Under the pieces are notes generated by a model. That model had not been told where the DNA came from. It saw only the letters and a program-made list of their open reading frames with translations, and did not search any database. From the NCBI RefSeq assembly GCF_040869045.1, contig NC_090319.1:52486779-52550778 (forward strand): 64,000 bases of DNA, in the 5' to 3' direction. Shown piece by piece: positions 34,675-45,572 of this stretch; within the stretch, counting starts at the first letter, position 1, and every line of letters starts with the position of its first letter. The stretch is from Eurosta solidaginis (Eukaryota > Arthropoda > Insecta > Diptera > Tephritidae). A program made the position numbers and the translations under genes.

Positions 34675-36384
34675 AAAACAAGTAAGGAAGGCTAAGTTCG
34701 GGTGTAACCGAACATTACATACTCAGCTGAGAGCTTTGGAGACAAAATAAGGGAAAATCACCATTTAGCAAAATGAACCTAGGGTAACCCTGGAATGTGT
34801 TTGTATGACATGTGTATCAAATGAAAGGTGTTAATGAATATTTAAAACGTAGTAGGCCTTAGTTCTCTAGGTGGACGCCTTTTCGACATATCGCAATAAG
34901 AGTGGACCAGGGGTGACTCCAGAATGTGTTTGTACGATATGGGTATCAAATTAAAAGTATTAATGAGGGTTTTAAAAGGGAGTAACCCTTAGTTGTATAT
35001 GTGAAGGCGTTTTCGATATATCGACCAAAATGTGGACCAGGATGACCCAGAACATCTTCTGTCGGGTAGCGCTAATTTATTTATATATGTAATACCACGA
35101 ACAGTATTCCTGCCAATATTCCAAGGGCTTTTGATTTCGCCCTGCAGAACTTTTTCATTTTCTTCTACTTAATATGGTAGGTGTCACACCCATTTTACCA
35201 AGTTTTTTCTAAAGTTATATTTTGCTTCAATAAACTAATCCAATTACCATGTTTCATCTCTTTTTTCATATTTGGTACAGAATTATGGCATTTTTTTTTT
35301 CATTTTTCGTAATTTTCGATATCGAAAAATTGGACGTCGTCATAGTCGGATTTCGGCCATATTTTATACCAAGATAAAGTGACTTCAGATAAGTACGTGA
35401 ACTAAGCTTAGTTAAGATATATCGTTTTTTGCGCAAGTTATCGTGTTAATGGCCGAGCGGAAGGACAGACGGTCGACTGTGTATAAAAACTGGGCGTGAC
35501 TTCAACCGATTTCACCTATTTTCACAGAAAACAGTTATCGTCACAGAGTCTATGTCCCTGCCAAATTTCAGAAGGATTGGTAAATTTTTGTTCGACTTAT
35601 GGCATTAAAAGTATTCTAGAGAATTAAATGAAAAAGGGCGGACTTACGCCCATTTTGAAATTTTCTTTTATCTTTGTATTTTGTTGCACCATATCATTAC
35701 TGGAGTCGAATTTTGACATAACTTACTTTTATACTGTAAAGATATTAAATTTTTTGTTAAAATTTGACTTTAAGAAAAATTTTTTTTTTAAAAGTGGGTC
35801 TGTTCGTCATCCGATTTCGCTAATTTTTATTTAGCACACATATAGTAATAGGAGTAACGTGCCTACCAAATTTCATCATGATATCTTCAACGACTGCCAA
35901 ATTACAGCTCGCAAAACTTTTAAATTACCTTCTTTTAAAAGTGGGCGGTGCCACGCCCATTGTCCAAAATTTTTCTAATTTTCTTTTTTGCGCCATAAGG
36001 TCAACGCACCTACCAAGTTCCATCGCTTTATCCGTCTTTGGTAATGAATTATCGCACTTTTTCGGTTTTTCGAAATTTTCGATATCGAAAAAGTGGGCGT
36101 GGTTGTAGTCCGATTTGATTCATTTTAAATAGCGATCTGAGATGAGCGCCCTGAAACCTACATACCAAATTTCATCAAGATACCTCAAAATTTACTCAAG
36201 TTATCGTGTTTACAGACGGGTGGACAGACGGACGAACGGACGGACGGACATTGCTAAATGAATTTCTTTTTTCACCCAGATCTTTTTGATATATATATCT
36301 CGCTTAGTTTATGCCGTTACGGATTATCGTTATGCGAACAAAGTTAATATACTCTGTGAGCTCTGCTCAGCTGAGTATAAAAAA
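34675..36384 (-). mobile_element. Helentron-like non-autonomous repeat, family 1, copy D
   Basis: Starts AACAAGTAAGGAAGG, with GTTCGGGTGTAACCGAAC and CATACTCAGCTGAGAG, and ends GCTCAGCTGAGTATAAAA. It carries only about two 130-bp units. CAGCTG occurs at both ends and GCCGTTAC lies near the 5' end, as in copy A. The end-to-end placement after copy C (about 7 bp between) is notable. Confidence 0.7.
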
Positions 36385-36819
36385 TGTAACATGTAATTTT
36401 TGAATAATTTCTCTTTCATTTTCCCCTGTTTTATTTCATTTTCCAAGGCAACATTATTTTGTTCAAACAACGACACCCTGTTAATGCAGGGTGCTAACAG
36501 CGGAAGCAAAACATCTCCAAAGGTCTGGGGTCGGTCTGCTACGATTTCACTTATATATTATTGCAGGCACCCTGTGAGTACATTTCAAAACCAATAAACA
36601 TTTCTTGCGCGCCATCCAACGGGCGATAGGTAAGCTGTTGGAAAAATCAATACAAGTAAGCGGACATTTGTTCGATGGACAAACCTCACGTCTCTAGCAA
36701 TCAACTCTGACAGCATCTCTGTAAGGGACAAAAGTTTAATGTTCGCCGCACATATAAGAAGCCAGCGTAAACATTAGGCTGTGTAATAACTATTTACCCC
36801 TTAACAAATTTATTTAATA
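36385..36819. other. Intervening sequence without a supported gene
   Basis: Between copy D and the Helitron terminus. The segment near 36470-36590 includes AGGGTGCTAACAG and CAGGCACCCTG, possibly short palindromic remnants. No coding signal. Confidence 0.35.
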
Positions 36820-36846
36820 CTAGCAGGGTACCCGACGTTGTTCGGG
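36820..36846 (-). other. Helitron 3' terminus with hairpin
   Basis: Element-sense order is CCCGA-loop-TCGGG (36846-36831), 7 bases plus the final CTAG (36823-36820), then host T (36819). The hairpin acts as the rolling-circle stop signal in Helitrons. Confidence 0.8.
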
Positions 36847-37723
36847 ATGCGTATTTATAATAAAGTGGCCCTTATTTTTTTTTAAATGTCGATATCTTGG
36901 GTCTTTTACTTAACAAATTTTAAAACATTTCTGCTAACCTAAATCACGAAACCATGTGCAGGCTCCGTTTATATAAAACAATATTTATTTTCCCACATTA
37001 TCCCTCCTCCCCTTTATTGCTTGGTCCATCCCACTTACTTTACTCTGTGCCTTTTTCTGGCGATCCCATTCTTCTTATCTCGCGCTCAACCTCTTTTCGG
37101 TATTTTCTTCACTCTTTATTTTCAGTTCTTTTGTCTAAGCTTACCGCTAAAGCATGCAATAAAATCAGTAAATATTGCTTCAATCGGTTAAAAGTTATAA
37201 GCCGTAACTTACATACATATATGGATATACATACACATTCAAAATATAAAACAGAAAATACTTACAGATCCTGTTGATATACCAGAGAATAAAAGAAAGT
37301 TTTTTTTTATATATGGGTACATACATGTTTATTTCGCTTGCAAAATTGTTGAGTTTGACAAAAAAAACTACGTACACATTTTTAAAATTGTTAGTTTTTA
37401 CAAATTAGGTTGGAAAAAATAATACATTTTTGTTGAGTGAATAATTTTAAAAGAATTCATTTTGATAGCTTTCTACGACTTTCTAATTTTTAATTGTTGC
37501 ATACATTAAGGCGAATTATATAAAACTATTATAGAATAACTTATGCGCATACATAGACATATATAGCATTATGATTGTTATAAAAGTGAATGCTTACATA
37601 CTTAGCACACATAAAACAAAATTATTCCAAACTCTTCAGTGTGAATGTATGTGTATGTGTGGAGAGTTAACTTGTAATACAAAATTTAACATTTTTAATG
37701 CTTATTTAAAAAAAACAATTGTT

Positions 37724-39975
37724 TTAAAATGCTTCCTTATAAACAACGTTTGATGTGGAAGTGTTAGGAACATAGACGATTAATTTGTCTGCTTCACTAA
37801 CACGTGAGAGCGCCACGTAAAACTGGCCATGAGAAAAGCACCTCACAGTCAGATCAACGCCCACAACAGTCATCGTCTGGCCTTGTGCTCTGTTGATTGT
37901 CATAGCATAGCAAAGGCTCACCGGGAATTGAACCCGTTTAAATCTAAAGGGAAAGTTGTTTGGTATAAGGGGGATACGTGGTATAAAGACTCTCTCTCCT
38001 CTGCCACTGCCTGTCAAAATTTCTGCTGCAATTATATTTTGTTTTAGAGAAACAACTTTGAGCCTCGTTCCATTGCACATTTTTGTTGGGCTTAGGTTAC
38101 GCAACAGAATAATTGGTGCGCCGATTTTCAAAATAATTTTATGGGATGGAAGTCCAGGTGCACTAAGGCTATTTAAAAACTCCACAGGGAAATTTGTTGA
38201 GTTATCTTGCTCCACTCGTTGAGTATATAGGAATTGATTTTCAAAACCTGGTCATTTTGTGGCGTCAAGATAGCCCTCTCGCAAAGCCAAAAGTTATCAT
38301 GACAGACTCCTAGATCATTACAAACAGTAGAAATTAGTTCTTGCAAAGAATGTACGGTACGGCACAAATTATCGGGCAGTGTAATTTTGCCCTTTTCTTC
38401 GGGGTATGTACCATTTCCAATCTTTCGGAGAAGTTCTGCGCATTTATGTTGCCCCCGATTCGAGCGCGCATATTTTCTGTTAAATGCATTCTTTTAATGT
38501 TACACCATAAATATGAGCTCTTCAAATACGCTCGTATTTCATCTGCTCTTGTACCGCGTGGTATGACCGGTAGTATCTGCCGAAAATCTCCACAAAAGAG
38601 AAAAGTAACACCACCCATAACTTGGTCATTTTGGCGTATATCCCTCAGCGTTCTGTCCACAGCTTTTACGGCTGTCCGGTTCGCCATGGTGCATTCATCC
38701 CATATTACCAACACACAGTCACGAATAACGCTGGCTTTTTCGCAATTTCTTGCTATGTTGCACATTGGATATTCATTGATATCTAAGTGTATGGGGATTT
38801 TGAACATGGAATGGGCAGTTTTACCACCAGGTAATAAAGTTGCAGCTATACCAGATGAAGCCACAGCCAGAGCTATTTTGCCTTGAGCTCGCACCTTTGG
38901 CAAAACAATTTTAGTTAGGAAGGTTTTTCCTGTCCCACCAGGGGCATCTAAAAACAAAATTTCACCTACTTCATTATCGACACTATAACAAACGCGTTCG
39001 AATACTCCTCTTTGCTCATCCGTTAAACTTTGAATGCCATTACGTAGAGTGTCCGCAAGTTCTGTAGGATTATACGAAATTTCGCATGCGTATTCCCTGT
39101 TCACGCGTTCACCGTCTATAGATGGTTCGGGTAAGGCGTATTGGGATACTAAGTCCCCCCCCCCCCCCCCATTGTCAAAACTGTATTCTGAAGTTCGATT
39201 AAGCATTGATTAACAGCTCTGTCCCGCATTACGTTGTTAATTTCCCCTTCAATATGGCGTCGCATGCTTCTGAGATAGTCTTCTGACAGCCTATCCTTGT
39301 GTTTTACCCACAGAGCCATAGGATTCGATAGAGAACAAAATACCACTAAAACGCAAAACAAATGTCGCAACCGGCTTGGACTGTCACTAATGCTTGCTTC
39401 GGATATAGCATCATCCAAATACTTGTCATCGTCAAGCAAGTGCCGTTCTCGGCAAGCATCGCGGAAAGTCGGATATTCTATGCTACAACAACCGCAAGTA
39501 AAAACACTCGGCATTGTTCGGATGAACCATATATACACGTCCAATGACACGTTCCTTAAAAATGCCGGACTCCCCATCTACAGATCTGCTCCGTCTCCTG
39601 CGGTTAAAAACACCTCTTTGCTTATCATACGTGTAATAAGAGTGAACCTCCTCATACATTAATGTCCTTGCAAACATGTCTCTTTCGCAAAGCCGAAAGT
39701 ATGCCAATAAAGTGGTTTGCCTCGGGTTTTCTACTCGATCTGTCTCGTTTTCGCAATTGAAGTATATCCTTTGCCCTCCTTCTAGATGAACCTCCAAATG
39801 CACTACAGGGGGATATCGCTCATGAATGAGAAAGCTTAATATTCTCCAAACGGCCTCTGAAGAGCTTATATAACGCCCTGATTGAATAATTTTCACTCGA
39901 TTCTTGTGATCGCATTAGTCTTAACCTCTTAGCAGCTTTAGTGCGTTTAGATAAATTTGAACGCTTTTTGGGCAT
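37724..39975 (-). pseudogene. Helitron RepHel protein remnant: N-terminal tip plus Pif1-type helicase
   Basis: In element sense the parts are: a start at 39975 with basic N-terminus MPKKRSNLSKRTKAAKRLRL; then, without any Rep HUH motif, YISSSEAVWRILSFLIHERY and HPNNAECFYLRLL (39896-39483); then YPTFRDACRERHLLDDDKYL (from ~39475); a poly-G run at ~39158-39171 where the frame changes; then the helicase (39180-38334) with Walker A GGTGKT, Walker B VIWDEC and motif CGDFRQILP; LCERAIL (~38290); and finally AMTINRAQGQT and YVALSRV (38215-37724). The order and motifs match Helitron helicases (Pif1/RRM3 group). At least four frame changes and the lost Rep domain make it non-functional as a transposase. 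Confidence 0.85.
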
Positions 39976-40128
39976 AGTGTTTCTAAAAATAACGCAATGA
40001 AAATTAAATGGGCACATAACAAATAACCTTTCCGACATTTGGCATTACAGCATTTACGAAAATTTTATTTAGTGTATGTGTACGACAACCAATCGCACAC
40101 CTACCAAAGCATCGCAGTACACACGAAA

Positions 40129-40178
40129 ACTTTGTGCCACCTGTTAGCGAATAGATAAATCGAATTGCACCAAAAGGT
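40129..40178 (+). repeat. Direct repeat unit 1 inside the Helitron
   Basis: About 48 bases (AACTTTGTGCCACCTGTTAG, then CGAATAGATAAATCGAATTG, then CACCAAAAGGT) recur with two or three changes at 42031-42082 in the same orientation, 1.9 kb away. See the second unit. Confidence 0.7.
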
Positions 40179-40846
40179 AATTGCCTGGTTGTTTTGTTTA
40201 AAAGATATAAGCAAAATACAGGGTGTAATTTTTTGCTAACGGATGTTCACACATCAAACCTCATGAGTACTTGCTACTCACGTCTGCATTGTTTACTATA
40301 TAGTTTGGCAGCTTAAGTAGAGGTTATGTTGCGAATAGAGTGGAAGGCAGTGGACTAGGCAGTCGAATGTCATATAATGAAGGAATAGTGTTCGGAGATT
40401 TTTCAAAGTTAAAAAAAAAAATGATAAAAGCTTTAGTATAAATAAAACTATTGTTTTAATAACAACAAAAACGCCATATGTATTCTGTATACATAAATTT
40501 GTAAGGAGTATCTCACTTTAAAATTTGAATTAAATAATCTAAAGTTTTGTTTTGAAACTGAGTCGAGAACTGTGCGTGTGAATGTGCGAATTTTCACCGA
40601 TCAGCTGTTAGTTGCGCTACTTGGTAAAATTTACAATGCACGTCTGTTTTTTCAGTTTGTTGAGCTCTCACTAAAACAAAGTAAAAAAAAAAATAACTGG
40701 CAAAACATAAAAGAAAATTTGGGCAATTTTTTGCGACAGAACGTAACTGGAAATACCAGTTCAGATATATCGGGAGAATTATCAAAAGACGCGTTTAGAC
40801 CTCGGTATAAGATCTTAAAAAATCAAGCGAATTTATCTATCGCTAC

Positions 40847-40909
40847 CTTAATTCACAAAGGCCCTATCTGCAATGCAATTCCTATGTAGAGAGGGCCTTG
40901 TGAATTAAG
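40847..40909. repeat. Short hairpin (18-bp stem)
   Basis: CTTAATTCACAAAGGCCCT at 40847-40865 pairs with AGGGCCTTGTGAATTAAG at 40892-40909, with a single bulged A and a 26-base loop. Possibly the relic of a collapsed MITE. Confidence 0.6.
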
Positions 40910-41035
40910 TTTCTCTTTAGTAAACACTCAAATTTAATTTTATGAAAAACAATTTTTCGATATTACTGTAATGCTGTTATGTCGGAAAGCATTGGCCAAC
41001 TCGCCCGAATACCAGCTGGTAATGTCAATACCTTA

Positions 41036-41313
41036 GAGCCCAATTACATACAACTTTGAGAACTTTGACAGAAGTTGCGCTCCCATTGCTATCACACGGT
41101 CCTGTCAAAAAAAGTTTGTGGAACGTAAGGTTGAGAAAAATTTTGAGCCATGAGCAAAAAACGAAGCGCTCATCTGTCAAAGTTGCACAAAGTTGTATGT
41201 ATTTCGGCCATAACACGTAAAACTTCGAAGGATCCACTTTCATACAAAGTTGCTTTACGTTCCACGAACTTTGTATGGAAATGACAACTCCAAAGTTTTA
41301 TGTAATTGAGCCA
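41036..41313. mobile_element. MITE, PIF/Harbinger-like (TTA duplication)
   Basis: The ends GAGCCCAATTACATACAACTT and its imperfect inverse (AAGTTTTATGTAATTGAGCC) delimit 278 bp. TTA is present at both flanks (41033-41035 and 41314-41316). A 3-bp TTA/TAA duplication fits PIF/Harbinger (Tourist-type) MITEs. Internally, TTTGTATG/CATACAAA and AACGTAAGG/ACGTTCCACGAA give further partial symmetry. It lies inside the Helitron. Confidence 0.6.
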
Positions 41314-41517
41314 TTAGTTACTGGTAAAATTGCTTGGGGTTCAAAAATACGTTTCTTCAGATGAGGCTACCAAAATTGAACTACATCATCCGAATGCACC
41401 TCCCAAATAGCAATTGGTTGAGTTTACCAATATGTAATTAAAAATATTCAGGGTATTCGTTTAAAGTCGTATATGCCTCGAAAAGCTCGTATAATAGTGT
41501 AAACCTCTCATTTATTT

Positions 41518-41774
41518 CTGTGGCAACAAATCATAACAACTTAAGTCGAGTTAAGAAATTATACCAGTTGAAATTTCCTCCAGCGATTTTTTAAAATAAA
41601 ACTGCTTCATAACTTAGCCAAACGTATTAGATTTAATGGTCTAGAAACCAAATAATATAAAACCGATAAAAGTTCTACAAAACTAAGCTTTTTTGTTACT
41701 AAAAATCGGCAGAAGAAATTCTGATTGGTCTAATTTCTTAACTCGACTTAAGTTGTTATGATTTGTTGCCACAG
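41518..41774. mobile_element. MITE with 44-bp perfect TIRs, hAT-like 8-bp duplication
   Basis: 41518-41561 is the exact reverse complement of 41731-41774; both start CTGTGGCAACAAATCATAAC. The 8-mer ATTTATTT flanks both ends (41510-41517 and 41775-41782), as expected for hAT-type insertion. The 169-bp interior is AT-rich and non-coding. Perfect TIRs suggest recent activity compared with neighbouring decayed elements. Confidence 0.75.
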
Positions 41775-42030
41775 ATTTATTTATTTAAACGAATACATTA
41801 ATTGATTAACAATAAAAATTAAAGGAAAAACAATTTGTACTCAACAGTTTAAAATTCACTTACAACAATACAACTGCACAACACAAAAGACAACTGCACA
41901 ACTGAACTTCTTCAAACAACTAAAATTTATGTCCAGCTAAAATTTATAAAACCTCAAAAAATCAAAGAAGAAAATCATAGCTACTTTGATGAAATTTTTT
42001 TCATGAGAACTGGTAATAACGCTTGTCAAC

Positions 42031-42082
42031 AGAACTTTGCGCCACCTGTCAGCGAATAGATAAATCGAATTGCACCAAAAGG
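42031..42082 (+). repeat. Direct repeat unit 2 inside the Helitron
   Basis: Second copy of the 40129-40178 sequence. The two units bracket 1.85 kb that contains both MITEs and no Helitron coding sequence, suggesting that this block was gained by duplication or captured within the element. Confidence 0.7.
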
Positions 42083-42929
42083 TTTGAGTCCCTGATTAAC
42101 GCGTGTAGAAGTTTTAAAATCTTAGCGTAAAGTATTTCATATTGTAGGTAAATTTATAGATTTTGGAGCAAATACATTTTGACCGATAACTCAGTTAACG
42201 ATTAATTTATCGAAATATCACAAAATTCAAATGAAACCTGTGACCTTCCTCTATTGTTTGATGCCCATATTGTACGCATATTTAGAGGTTTTAGGTAACC
42301 TCATTTTAACCCATTATCGTAATATGGCAGCGTGAAATAATTAGTTTTGGTACGCCACTGTATCTATTCTTGAATTTGATTTATATGAAATTGAAAAAAA
42401 AACTTTATAAAGGTATTCTTTGATATTTGTTTGGAAACTAAGTGCATTTTCCTCATTTTTCAAAAAAAAAATCCTTAAAAGTAGCTTAATTATAGCTTAA
42501 ACAACTATATCTTTTTTGTTTCTCACGCGATTTTAATGAAATAAGTTCTAGATTCCCTTCTGGATTACAGGCTGTCCATCTGTGAAAGTCTCATAAAAAT
42601 CCATTCGTTAGTTTCCGAGATTATCGATATCATACAGACAAACAGACAAACCGACCAACAGACAAACAGAAAAAAGTGGTGCCGATGGATTCTACGACAT
42701 TTCAAACGTCAAGTAAACTCATTTTTTTTAGAAATCTTGGATGTACAGACACGATTTTCTAGAGATTTATTATAGTATAGATGATGCATTGGTTGTGTGC
42801 ATTGGTGTTTCTGTTATGCCCGATTGAGTGCTCTGAAAGCGTGAAGTGCTGAGTGTATGTCCTACTTTTGGTCAATCATTTGGTCAAAGTAATGAAATAA
42901 AAAGTAATCCTTCTCCTCGTTTGCTCTAT

Positions 42930-43075
42930 TCTTGTTGTTGTTGTTGTTGTAGCGATAAAGGCACTCCCCGAAGGCCTGGGGAGTGTTATCGATGTTAATG
43001 GTCCTTTGCTGGCTCACATCCAGTACGTTCTGGTAACTAGCACCATTAAGTACTAGCTCGACCATCATGGGAACG
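42930..43075 (-). mobile_element. SINE with (CAA)n tail, 5'-truncated
   Basis: TTGTTGTTGTTGTTGTTGTAG on the plus strand (minus-strand CAA tail) is followed by GGCACTCCCCGAAGGCC and GGGAACGATTTAGTATGACG. This is the same order as 51988-52170 of the intact copy; its 5' part (AACCCAGCGGGTCAGGGGGT) is missing. Confidence 0.6.
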
Positions 43076-43177
43076 ATTTAGTATGACGAGCTAAAGGGAC
43101 ATACGCAAAACCAAATAACTGTTAACAATTTAAATAAGTTCTTTGCTATGACTTTGTACGGACATTGCGTACAAACA

Positions 43178-43786
43178 GTGTTGTCGTGTGCTTAAAAAAA
43201 AGGTTTTTACTTTCCACGCAAAAATGTTTAAAAATTATCAAACGCAACAACTGAAAATTGCACAATTATTATTTTTCTTTAAAAATGAACCATATCAGTT
43301 ATTTTGAGGAATGCGTACTAACTTCATTAAATTTATTTATATATCGTCGCCCTCTTGCCGGAAGCTTGAATTAGCAGCTATTTCGATTTTGAGTTACTAG
43401 GTTCATTGAGTTAGCCAATGAATTATTTCATTAACTTCCCATTAAAAGGAAATCACACTTTTTACTGTGTAAATAGCGGTCATGTGGAAAACTGTGTTGA
43501 GTTTTATAAATTCATTTTTCTGAGAAACTCGCGACAGTGAAAGTAAAAAAAAAAACACTGTAATTGGCACAAACTCACATGTTTTTATACATTTTTGAAT
43601 AAAAATTTTAGTAATAAAAGAAAAGAAACTATATTTTTTTCTGTATGCAAGTTTTCAATTGATAGTCACAAATTAGAAAAATGTATCAAAATTGGGCATT
43701 TTTGATTAAAAAATATCAAAGTATCAAAACCCGAAATTAAAAAAAGATTATCAAAAAAGAGACATTATATCAAAAACGCAACGCTG
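43178..43786. mobile_element. Possible hAT-type MITE
   Basis: Ends CAGTGTTG...CAACGCTG form short imperfect inverted repeats of the hAT type. The interior has AAAATTATCAAACGCAACAA near the left and ATCAAAAACGCAACG near the right. Flanking 8-mers (CGTACAAA and GTGGCAAA) agree only in part, so this is tentative. Confidence 0.35.
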
Positions 43787-45518
43787 GTGGCAAACGGACA
43801 GCCATGTGTCTTGTAAAAATATCAGCGTAGGTAAGTGCCAAGACGTCTGGTGATAAATGAAACTAATATGAATCGAAAAATGATATAACCCCCTTTTCAA
43901 TACCTCGTTTGCAACTACTGAGCTTATTGAGGCCTGTGACTGGGTGGACAGTAGAAATTTTTGGGCGGGAAAATATGTGCGGTCAGCAACGAATAACTGG
44001 TTCTAATGGGTCAATATGATTACACGAAACCTAAAAAATCAATAATTCCAGGGCCACTGGTAGATTTCCAATTAAGGATACATGTTAAATAGCCACATCA
44101 AATAGCATTGCCTGTGGTATAATTGGTCAGTAGTACAGGTGACAAAGTCCACGGAGAAGCACTATAGATTTACTGCTGATATTCCTGAGAGGATAAAGGC
44201 GGATGTACATAAATGCGCTGGTCGGTTCAAAGCGAAGAAAGTGGCAAGGCAATTGGGTGCTTTCAGCGAAAACTATTTTTGTTGATATGTTATAAACATT
44301 TTTCCATCAGTTGAGTTATCGAAAATTTGAACGGCGTGTTGCCAAATGAAATAGCTAAACTAAGGGTTTGAAGGAAGAGGACTTCTTAAATTATTTTTCC
44401 TACTTCACTATAACATTAAGAGCAAAAATTTTATTCGTAACCAACACTTTAAAATGTCAAAGGAGTGTCAGAAAGCCGAATAAACACGTTAAGTGAATGT
44501 AGTGAAAAATATTTATGCTCAGTAATTTGACGTAAAATCTCAACCGTTGAAATGCTCAAAAATTCTGGTTTTGTGAAAAGGAAATTTACCATCTATGGTT
44601 ATGGTGAATTTTATTTGCAAATGACCGATCGATTTACGTCAAATTAAGTGCCAATTAGCGCCCAAAATAGGAAGATCTATGAACCTCATACATATTTATA
44701 ACATGGACACAGCCGTCCGCGAAAACTGGCGAGTTTTTGGTTTTTGTACTCCGTCGCATTCAGTGATGTATGAGGCAGTAACTGGCAAATTTCATGCACT
44801 CCAACTGTGTCAATGCAGTATCATTACTTAATAATGCATGTGAAATGTGGAAATTCTTAGCAGGCATTCATCTGTTTATGATTTAGTGAATGTTGTTTAT
44901 GCATTTAAAGCTAACTATATAAAAATAAATTTATTCCATTTATTTTTTATTGCCATAAATTGACATAAACTCCTATTGACGATTTTATAATCATAATGAG
45001 TAGTTTGAATTTTAGTACTAAGAGGTTTATAATGACAACAAAGCGGAGTTTTGTAGACAGCTTGACGGTTGCTATTGACAACATATGAGTAAATAAGTCA
45101 AAAATGGCAAAGATGTTCAAGATAGCTTAGTTTTAGCATTTTAGGCAGCATTTTATGTTCAATATGGCGATGCACACAGACGGCTACCTTCAGGGGGTTG
45201 AAGAAATAGATACAAGATGAGATCACGATAGTCGCTTTAAAAATCAGATGATTCATTCTATTTGTAATTCTAACATCTTTGCATAATCATACTTGTCTTA
45301 TCTACAATGCAAAAAGTTCTCAGCATGGAGTTAGTTTTCATGCAAACAATAAGCATTTTCCGAATGATTGCTAAGGAATAAGGAGTTTGTTTGGCTTAAG
45401 AGCAAATAGGATATATATTTCATGTATAGGAAATTATAATTGAAAGACAAGAGATATAGAGTTATACTTATAGGCGCTATTGAGAACTTTTTTAAGAACA
45501 TCTGATAATAATGAATAT

Positions 45519-45572
45519 GTTAAACCAAAGAGAATAGGTATACAAGAGTATATCTATTCTCCTTGGTTAAAC
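45519..45572. repeat. Short hairpin (24-bp imperfect stem)
   Basis: 45519-45542 and 45549-45572 are reverse complements at 21 of 24 positions (core GAGAATAG/CTATTCTC) with a 6-base loop. Flanks show no longer symmetry. Confidence 0.6.

Larger units (their letters stand above)
36820..42781 (-). mobile_element. Helitron, ~6 kb, with both termini recognisable; Rep region lost
   Basis: On the minus strand the 5' end at 42781 reads TCTATACTATAATAAATC and is preceded by A. The 3' end at 36820 reads GGGTACCCTGCTAG and is followed by T. A short hairpin (CCCGA...TCGGG, 36831-36846) sits 11 bases before the CTAG terminus. 5'-TC, 3'-hairpin plus CTRR, and insertion between A and T without duplication are the defining Helitron features. 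The interior encodes a broken Pif1-type helicase (37724-39975) and two nested MITEs. The replication initiator (HUH) domain is absent, so this copy cannot transpose itself. Its helicase is unusually readable for a dead copy. Confidence 0.8.

Noticed and set aside
38341..38886. Plus-strand ORF of 181 codons
   Set aside because: Antisense shadow of the Helitron helicase.
43178..43786. Firm call of a hAT MITE
   Set aside because: Flanking 8-mers match at only four positions and TIRs are 8 bp with one mismatch; kept only as tentative.
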